In this document: piece by piece, positions 1 to 5,230 of the stretch | Layout of the letters: every line of letters starts with the position of its first letter | Position numbering within the stretch: the stretch's first letter is position 1 | NCBI GenBank assembly: GCA_003513015.1 | Contig: DOTA01000222.1 | Span: 4,349 to 14,029, forward strand | From: Chloroflexota bacterium | GTDB lineage: Bacteria; Chloroflexota; Anaerolineae; Anaerolineales; UBA11858 | Length of the DNA: 9,681 nucleotides | Reading direction: 5' to 3' | Position numbers and translations under genes: made by a program | The notes under the pieces: model-generated | Seen by the model: the letters and a program-made list of their open reading frames with translations, nothing else | The model's database searches: none | What the model was told of the DNA's origin: nothing

Positions 1-181
1 CGACTCCCATCCACTCCCGCCTCTGTTTAATGTGAAATGAAGATTTTGCTGAATTTGGGTTTTTATTGATCGAGATTGAACTGATGAATGCAGAAAAGAT
101 TTCTAATTTGATGAAAGAAGCTAACGGATTAAGTGCTATAACGGTAGCTTCTATTAAAACTGCCGGGGGGTACTAACGCCG
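1..181. other. Left-edge non-coding or unassigned stretch
   Basis: No recognisable gene lies here. All three forward frames entering from the left edge stop by about position 40. One short forward frame without a stop (36-176, with an internal ATG at 84) ends 5 nt before the protease start. It resembles no family I know and could be the remnant of an upstream gene or chance. On the reverse strand an ATG at 10-8 is preceded by a purine-rich GAGGCGGGA, so a divergent gene could begin at the very edge, but only three codons are visible. The stretch is more AT-rich than the genes to its right, which fits an intergenic region. Confidence 0.5.
134..142 (+). promoter_or_regulatory. Possible extended -10 promoter for the protease-transporter pair
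   Basis: TGCTATAAC at 134-142 matches the extended -10 form TGnTATAAT with one mismatch. It would place a transcription start near 149, about 33 nt before the ATG at 182. No convincing -35 box sits 17 nt upstream, so the call rests on the extended -10 alone. The same decamer, TGCTATAACG, recurs at 238-247 inside the gene, which weakens the case for specificity. Confidence 0.3.
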
Positions 182-1411
182 ATGAACGATTCCGCACTTC
201 AAATTCCAAATTCAGAATTTGTCACGCCGCAATCAGATGCTATAACGCCGCTGGTGGCGCGCGTGATGCGCATTGACGAGACCACCTGGGGCACGCAAAA
301 ACAAAATTTTCAGGTGCGTTACCGGGGTAAGTTACTCCTCGATTCGGCGGAGGCCTATGACCAACTCTCGCAGGCTGTGCGCCAGCATCAAATGACGCCT
401 TTATTTCGAATGGAAGAGGGGCGCGAAACCATTCTTTTATTGGAAGGGGTGCTCGAACCGAAGCCTTCTAATCCGTGGATCAATCTGATATTGTTCATCA
501 TTACCATCTTTAGCGTTTTGCTAGCGGGTGCCTTGTACGCTTATGATGGGGCGGTCAGCGATAACCCCCTCGAAATGATCCGGTTGGTTTTAGGAAAGTT
601 ATGGACGGGCTGGCCTTTTGCGGTCAGTTTGTTGGCAATCTTGCTAGCGCACGAGTTTGGTCACTACACAGCGGCGCGTTACCATAAATCCGCGGTGACT
701 TTGCCGTATTTTCTGCCTTTCCCGTTAAGCGTTTTTGGCACGATGGGAGCTTTCATTCAGTTGAAAGAGCCGCCCAAAAACAAAAAAATTCTCTTGGATA
801 TTGGCGCGGCAGGGCCGTATGCGGGCTTGGTGGTCGCCATTCCGGTTTTATTGTTCGGTTTATACACTTCAAAATTGCATGAGCTTCCAACGTATTTGAT
901 CTCAGGCCAGGGTTTTGAGGGTAATTCTATTCTCTATTTGTTGGCAAAATTTGCCGTTTTTGGCGAATGGCTGCCCAAACCAGCTGATTTTCAGGGAATG
1001 AGTCCCATTTTATACTGGCTGCGCTACTTCTTCACGGGCAGCCCTCTGCCGCATGGTGGCCTGGATGTGACACTCAATCAGGTAGCCTGGGCGGGTTGGG
1101 CCGGATTGTTGGTGACAGCGCTGAACTTGATCCCGGCAGGTCAATTGGATGGGGGACACATGCTCTATGTTTTGTTCGGCAGTAAAGCCCGTAAGCTGTT
1201 GCCGGTGATCCTGATTGGTTTAGTGCTATTGGCCCTGGTCTGGTCAGGTTGGTGGTTATGGGTGGTAATTTTGCTCATTCTGGGGCGTTTCCATGCCGAA
1301 CCCTTGGATCAAATCACCCCGCTCGACCCGCGCCGCAAGGCTGTGGCAGCATTTGGTCTGGTTTTGTTTGTGTTGTTGTTTATGCCAGTTCCCCTCCTGA
1401 CTATGATGTAA
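182..1411 (+). CDS. Site-2 protease family (M50-type) intramembrane zinc metalloprotease
   Basis: This is a 409-residue multi-pass membrane protein predicted to cleave transmembrane substrates within the bilayer. Residues 1-95 are soluble; residues 1-20 look disordered, and about 22-95 form a small domain ending in a conserved-looking PLFRMEEGRE segment. Hydrophobic segments follow from about residue 97. The zinc-binding HExxH motif is H157-E-F-G-H161 inside a hydrophobic helix, and the third ligand is D323 in the NLIPAGQLDGGH segment (N315 onward), both hallmarks of the S2P/EGY1-like family. No PDZ domain is present, unlike RseP. The ATG at 182 has only a G-run (165-170) as a possible ribosome site, and M29 (position 266) is an alternative start just before the recognisable domain. 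The next gene begins 15 bp downstream, suggesting cotranscription. The physiological substrate is unknown; the family is known for regulated intramembrane proteolysis of signalling proteins. Confidence 0.9.
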   Translation: MNDSALQIPNSEFVTPQSDAITPLVARVMRIDETTWGTQKQNFQVRYRGKLLLDSAEAYDQLSQAVRQHQMTPLFRMEEGRETILLLEGVLEPKPSNPWINLILFIITIFSVLLAGALYAYDGAVSDNPLEMIRLVLGKLWTGWPFAVSLLAILLAHEFGHYTAARYHKSAVTLPYFLPFPLSVFGTMGAFIQLKEPPKNKKILLDIGAAGPYAGLVVAIPVLLFGLYTSKLHELPTYLISGQGFEGNSILYLLAKFAVFGEWLPKPADFQGMSPILYWLRYFFTGSPLPHGGLDVTLNQVAWAGWAGLLVTALNLIPAGQLDGGHMLYVLFGSKARKLLPVILIGLVLLALVWSGWWLWVVILLILGRFHAEPLDQITPLDPRRKAVAAFGLVLFVLLFMPVPLLTMM

Positions 1412-1426
1412 TCCATCGAGATTGGC

Positions 1427-3658
1427 ATGCGAAAACCTGATTTTTTATCCCTGAATCTGAAAGAAGAATTCCAACTTAATAATATCGTTCCCACACTCAC
1501 GGCAGCCCTGGTGGCCGGGGCGATTGCCATTAGTAATACCATTATTTACGGCACTTTGGTATTTTCGGATGAACTTTCTCCGTATGTTTCGAGCGGTGTG
1601 GGTGTGGCGCTTTTCAGTGGCCTGGTTTTATCGCTGGTGGTGGGTCTGATTGGATCAGTCCCCAATTTAGTGGCCTATCCACAGGCCGCGATTGCGCCGA
1701 TTCAGGCCTTGTTTGTGGCAGGGATTGTGCAAACGATGATTGCAAACGGTGCGGGGATGGATCAAATATTTGTGACAGTCATCGTGGGCATGGCCTTCTC
1801 ATCTTTTTTTGTGGGGATCGTTTTTCTGACCTTTGGACGTTTCAAATTGGGCAAACTGATCCGTTTTATGCCTTACCCCGTGATCGGTGGCTTTCTGGCG
1901 GGTTTGGGGTGGCTCCTGGTGGTCGGCGGTATGAAGGTGATGTCGATTTCGCTGACCACGCTCGCCGGTTTTTCTCAACTTTTTGATACTACCTTATTAT
2001 TGCGCTGGTTACCGGGGTTTATTTTTGGTGCAGTGCTTTTTGTATTGGTAAACCGGATCAAACACTTTTCGGTTTTGCCCCTTTCGCTATTAGCCGGTCT
2101 GATTTTGTTCTATGCACTTGTGCTAATTTTAGGCTTATCGCTAGATTCGCTAATGCAGACGGATTGGTTGTTAGGGCCTTTTCCAGCTTCCAGTTTGTGG
2201 CAGCCGCTGACCCCAGGAACGCTCGCACAGGCAGATTGGGTTGCGATTGTAGATCAGTTCGAAACATTGGCAATCATGACTATCACCGGCTTGATTGCAA
2301 TTTTGATCAATTACAGCGGCATCGAATTGGAAACCAAGGAAGATATCGATTTCGACCAGGATTTACAGGCTTCGGGTTTAGCAACCCTGTTAACCAGTTT
2401 GGGTGGAGGTCCGATGGGCTATCCCTCAACCAGTCTCTCCATTTTGCCGCAGCAAGTTGGTGCACATAGCCGTTTGGTGGGAGTCTTTGTTTCGGTTTTG
2501 TTTGCCCTGACTTTGTTCCTGGGGAGCAGCCTTCTGGAATATTTGCCGCGTATGATTATTGGTGGGCTATTGGTCTATTTTGGGTTGGGGTTGTTGTACC
2601 ATTGGGTAGTGCAGACGCGCAAATCTTTGCCCAAATATGATTATTTTGTACTGGTTTTGATCCTAATTGTCATTGCCACAGTTGATCTCCTGATGGGAGT
2701 GGTTGTGGGAATGCTGGTAACCCTGATCGTTTTTTCGATCAACTACGGCCGAATTAATTTGGTGCGTAACTCACTGACCGGAAAAACCTACCAGAGCAAT
2801 GTTGACCGTTCCATTTACCATCAGGATTATCTGCGCGATCATGGCGAGAGCATTTTGATCCTAAAATTGCAGGGATTTATTTTCTTCGGTACTGCATTTC
2901 AAATGCTCAGCCAGGTGCGTGAGCGGGCCAATACCCCCGATTTAGAGCACTTGCGGTTTGTCGTGATGGATTTCCGTCTGGTGAATGGTGTGGATTCATC
3001 GGCTATCAATAGTTTTTTGCGCTTGCTGCAATTGGCCGATCTGCATGATTTTAAATTAGCCTTGGCGAATCTTTCGCCGGAAGTGGAATTGCGTCTTTCA
3101 GTCAGCGGAATCCTGGCGAAGGGTGGAGATAATCTTCACTTGTTCCCCGATTTGGATCATGCGGTTGAGTGGTGTGAGGATCTAATCCTATATCAGGATG
3201 ATCTTACGGTGTTTTCTATCCCAATAATTAAGAATCGCTTGCGGAAATATTTTGACGCCGTTCGTGATTTGGAGACATTTATTGGCTATCTGGAGAAACA
3301 AAAAATCCCCATCAATACCATCCTGATTCAGCAAGGAGAGCCGCCCGCAGGCATTTATTTTGTCGACCGCGGCTTGGTGCGGGTCGAGCTTACCAGCCCC
3401 ACCGGTGAGAACCTGCGTTTGCGCGCCATGGGCGATGGTACGATTGTGGGCGAATTAGGTTTGTATCTCAACCGGCAGGCGAGTGCCAACGTGATAACGG
3501 AACTCCCCACGACCGTTTATTATCTTTCATTAGAGGCGTTGAGCAGCATGGAAAAAGATCACCCGCATGTGGCGGCGGTTTTCCATAAATATCTGGCCAG
3601 AATTTTGAGCGAGCGCCTGGTCAATGCCAATGCAACGATTAAAGCTTTACTGGATTGA
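1427..3658 (+). CDS. SulP family anion transporter with STAS and cyclic-nucleotide-binding domains
   Basis: This is a 743-residue inner-membrane carrier. Residues about 18-440 are a long series of hydrophobic segments typical of the SulP (SLC26-like) transport core. They include the conserved SLGGGPMGYPSTSLS loop and the SRLVGVFVS helix that follows it. Residues about 472-590 form a cytoplasmic STAS domain, with the family DSSAINSF segment that carries the serine phosphorylated in anti-sigma-antagonist relatives. Residues about 615-735 form a C-terminal CNB domain, with a phosphate-binding cassette beginning G675-E676-L-G-L. In that cassette the usual arginine is replaced by A685, so cAMP or cGMP binding is doubtful. 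The length fits SulP-STAS (about 550-600) plus one CNB domain. Sulfate is the default family substrate, but bicarbonate or other oxyanions are possible and the sequence does not decide. It lies 15 bp after the protease gene and is probably cotranscribed with it. Confidence 0.93.
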   Translation: MRKPDFLSLNLKEEFQLNNIVPTLTAALVAGAIAISNTIIYGTLVFSDELSPYVSSGVGVALFSGLVLSLVVGLIGSVPNLVAYPQAAIAPIQALFVAGIVQTMIANGAGMDQIFVTVIVGMAFSSFFVGIVFLTFGRFKLGKLIRFMPYPVIGGFLAGLGWLLVVGGMKVMSISLTTLAGFSQLFDTTLLLRWLPGFIFGAVLFVLVNRIKHFSVLPLSLLAGLILFYALVLILGLSLDSLMQTDWLLGPFPASSLWQPLTPGTLAQADWVAIVDQFETLAIMTITGLIAILINYSGIELETKEDIDFDQDLQASGLATLLTSLGGGPMGYPSTSLSILPQQVGAHSRLVGVFVSVLFALTLFLGSSLLEYLPRMIIGGLLVYFGLGLLYHWVVQTRKSLPKYDYFVLVLILIVIATVDLLMGVVVGMLVTLIVFSINYGRINLVRNSLTGKTYQSNVDRSIYHQDYLRDHGESILILKLQGFIFFGTAFQMLSQVRERANTPDLEHLRFVVMDFRLVNGVDSSAINSFLRLLQLADLHDFKLALANLSPEVELRLSVSGILAKGGDNLHLFPDLDHAVEWCEDLILYQDDLTVFSIPIIKNRLRKYFDAVRDLETFIGYLEKQKIPINTILIQQGEPPAGIYFVDRGLVRVELTSPTGENLRLRAMGDGTIVGELGLYLNRQASANVITELPTTVYYLSLEALSSMEKDHPHVAAVFHKYLARILSERLVNANATIKALLD

Positions 3659-3772
3659 CCCTCTTTCGATAACGGGAGCAACTTTGAATTTCAGATGGCA
3701 ATCCCTTCCTGGCTTTGGGTTGATCCCCTTGCCCGGAAAATCTGCCACCCCCAGAAAATCACGGAATAATCT

Positions 3773-4651
3773 ATGACCATACTTTGTTTGCACCATAATG
3801 ACGCGGATGGCCGGGCCTGTGGGGCGATTGTCCGCCGGGCGCTAGGGAAAGAAGTAACCCTTTATGAGATGGATTATGGCGAGAGCCTTCCGCTCGAATT
3901 GGTGGTGGTGGCTGATCATATCTTGATCGTTGATTTTTCGCTTTCCAAAGAAGAGATGGCGCAGTTGGCAATTTACCATCAATTTACCTGGATCGACCAC
4001 CACAAATCGGCTATTGATGAACTGGAAGGCATTGCTGATGATTGGGCGGGCGTGCGCGATACCTCCGAGGCAGCATGCGTGCTCACCTGGCGATATTTTT
4101 TCCCCGATCAGGCCGTGCCCAAGGCCATCACATTGATTGGCGATCGCGATATTTGGCGCTGGGCTGAGACCGATACGGGGTTCTTCAATGAAGGTTTATA
4201 CCAAAACTATACCCGCCCAAACAATGATGATTTGTGGAACCCTTTGTTGGATGATGACCCCGAAAAGGTATCTGAACTGATTGAACTGGGGCGTGTTTTG
4301 CGAGATGCCCATTTGCGTGAAATTCGGAGGACCACCGCCAGATATGGTTTCACCGTCACTTTTGAAGGTTACCGCACCCTGGCGGTCAACATCCGCAGTT
4401 CCGGCGATTTGGGCGAGCATATCCGCACCTTGGGTTATCAGATTGGCTATTGTTATGTAGAAAAGGTCAGTGAAGGAGAGTTGACAACTTACGTAACACT
4501 CTATTCTGATCAGGTGGATGTCTCAAAAATTGCTCAAAAATTTGGAGGCGGTGGGCATGCCGGAGCCGCGGGATTCCATTTTGCGCGCGAAAATTCTCCC
4601 TTTCCGCCTGAGGCGGAGGTAATCATTGATTTGCACAGCCACGATGAATAG
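3773..4651 (+). CDS. DHH/DHHA1 family phosphoesterase
   Basis: This 292-residue soluble protein should be a manganese-dependent phosphodiesterase of the DHH superfamily, the group containing NrnA/NrnB nanoRNases, cyclic-dinucleotide phosphodiesterases and RecJ. Motif I is H7-H8-N9-D10-A11-D12-G13 at the extreme N-terminus, which fixes the ATG start. Motif II is D54 in VDFSL. The signature triad is D75-H76-H77. A later acidic motif is the GDRD at about 123-126. The C-terminal DHHA1 substrate-binding domain ends in a glycine-rich G258-GGG-H262-AGAAG loop. There is no membrane segment or sensor domain, so it resembles the stand-alone oligoribonuclease/pAp-phosphatase type more than GdpP. The upstream gap is 114 bp with only a weak GGA ribosome site, and a strong terminator follows. 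Whether the substrate is short RNA, pAp or a cyclic dinucleotide cannot be told from sequence. Confidence 0.9.
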   Translation: MTILCLHHNDADGRACGAIVRRALGKEVTLYEMDYGESLPLELVVVADHILIVDFSLSKEEMAQLAIYHQFTWIDHHKSAIDELEGIADDWAGVRDTSEAACVLTWRYFFPDQAVPKAITLIGDRDIWRWAETDTGFFNEGLYQNYTRPNNDDLWNPLLDDDPEKVSELIELGRVLRDAHLREIRRTTARYGFTVTFEGYRTLAVNIRSSGDLGEHIRTLGYQIGYCYVEKVSEGELTTYVTLYSDQVDVSKIAQKFGGGGHAGAAGFHFARENSPFPPEAEVIIDLHSHDE

Positions 4652-4681
4652 AAGTGGGAATTATTGCCATTATTTGAAATA

Positions 4682-4709
4682 AAAAATGCTCCCAAACGGG
4701 AGCATTTTT
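4682..4709. terminator. Bidirectional intrinsic terminator
   Basis: A perfect 12-bp inverted repeat (4682-4693 with 4698-4709) surrounds an AAAC loop. Its core is TGCTCCC/GGGAGCA, flanked by an A-run on the left and a T-run on the right. Read either way it gives a GC-rich stem followed by a U tract. It lies between two convergent genes, 30 bp after the DHH stop codon and 18 bp beyond the FmdB stop codon, so it can end both transcripts. Confidence 0.93.
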
Positions 4710-4727
4710 GCGCTATAAAATAAAGGA

Positions 4728-5045
4728 TTAATCCTTCTCGTTGGTTTCGGTTTTGCTGGTTTCGCTTTTTTCGCCGGACGCGTTATTTTCCGTTTTCGTT
4801 GATTCACTGGAGGCAGATGAACTCTCATCTGTGTTGGATTTTGAGTTGCTGCGTGCACCCGATGGCGAGCGATTATCTGTAGCGTAAAAACCTGAACCTT
4901 TGAAGACGATTCCCACCGGTAAATATACTTTTCGTAAAGCGTTTTTATTACAGTCAGGGCAGCGTTTTAATGGATCATCAGAAAACTTTTGCTGGCGTTC
5001 AAATTGCACGCCACAGTTTTCGCACCGATAAGTATAGATAGGCAT
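4728..5045 (-). CDS. FmdB family zinc-ribbon protein with low-complexity tail
   Basis: This 105-residue protein opens with MPIYTYRCENCG, the classic start of the FmdB putative regulatory-protein family. Two knuckles, C8-x2-C11 and C29-x2-C32, make a single zinc ribbon. They are followed by a conserved hydrophobic stretch (about residues 36-55, KVYLPVGIVFKGSGFYATD). From about residue 60 onward the chain is almost entirely Ser, Glu, Lys, Thr and Asn, a disordered charged tail that varies widely across the family. The role is not established; FmdB was named from a putative regulator of formamidase expression, and most members are uncharacterised. A Shine-Dalgarno sequence AGAGGA sits 10 nt upstream of the ATG, inside a 13-nt palindrome (5049-5061). 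The gene has its own strong promoter (5093-5121) and ends at the shared terminator. Confidence 0.92.
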   Translation of the reverse strand: MPIYTYRCENCGVQFERQQKFSDDPLKRCPDCNKNALRKVYLPVGIVFKGSGFYATDNRSPSGARSNSKSNTDESSSASSESTKTENNASGEKSETSKTETNEKD

Positions 5046-5048
5046 AAT

Positions 5049-5061
5049 AGAGGAATCCTCT
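5049..5061 (-). promoter_or_regulatory. Palindromic ribosome-binding site of the FmdB gene
   Basis: AGAGGAATCCTCT is a perfect 13-nt palindrome. On the minus strand its AGAGGA half is the Shine-Dalgarno sequence of the FmdB gene, 10 nt before the ATG. In the mRNA the two halves cannot form a stable tight hairpin because only one base separates them, but two transcripts or a dimeric protein could pair with the site. It may simply be coincidental. Confidence 0.4.
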
Positions 5062-5092
5062 CAAAAAACAATCCGAGTAAAAGGCTTTCGGG

Positions 5093-5121
5093 ATTATAGC
5101 GCGCTTGAGAATCCCTGGCAA
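5093..5121 (-). promoter_or_regulatory. Sigma-70 promoter of the FmdB gene
   Basis: Reading the minus strand, TTGCCA (5121-5116) is followed after exactly 17 nt by a perfect TATAAT (5098-5093). Transcription would start near 5086, giving an untranslated leader of about 40 nt before the ATG at 5045. The match is 5 of 6 at -35 and 6 of 6 at -10, with optimal spacing. Confidence 0.85.
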
Positions 5122-5157
5122 GGTACGCTGAAACCCGGCCCGAGGGCTTAGTACCTT
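5120..5157. promoter_or_regulatory. Inverted repeat between divergent promoters, candidate operator
   Basis: AAGGTAC at 5120-5126 is matched by GTACCTT at 5151-5157, perfect arms separated by 24 bp (about 31 bp centre to centre, near three helical turns). A smaller palindrome, GCCC-GA-GGGC, sits near the middle (5138-5147). The left arm touches the -35 box of the FmdB promoter, and the right arm ends 7 bp before the -35 box of the rightward promoter. The position suits a dimeric regulator acting on both genes, but no regulator is identified and chance is possible. Confidence 0.4.
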
Positions 5158-5164
5158 TCCCTTA

Positions 5165-5194
5165 TTGACCATATTTACACAAACTAAGGATAAT
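5165..5194 (+). promoter_or_regulatory. Sigma-70 promoter of the MBL-CNB gene
   Basis: TTGACC (5165-5170) is followed after 18 nt by GATAAT (5189-5194); each box matches 5 of 6 consensus bases. Transcription would begin near 5201, about 30 nt before the ATG at 5231. The TTG of the -35 box is also an in-frame possible start codon, but it would lie upstream of the transcription start, which argues for the ATG at 5231 as the real start. Confidence 0.7.
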
Positions 5195-5230
5195 CTGGTT
5201 ACAACACAGCACTTTTTAAGAAACAATACA

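Noticed and set aside
1..10. Reverse-strand gene starting at the left edge (ATG at 10-8 after GAGGCGGGA)
   Set aside because: Only three codons are visible, and a purine-rich stretch before an ATG is not enough to call a gene.
76..107. TTGAAC and TCTAAT as a promoter upstream of the protease
   Set aside because: The spacer is 20 nt, too long for a normal sigma-70 promoter.
3742..3770. Possible promoter CTGCCA-N17-AATAAT just upstream of the DHH gene
   Set aside because: The predicted transcription start would fall about 4 nt after the first base of the ATG at 3773, so the start codon would be lost; the -35 match is also only 4 of 6.
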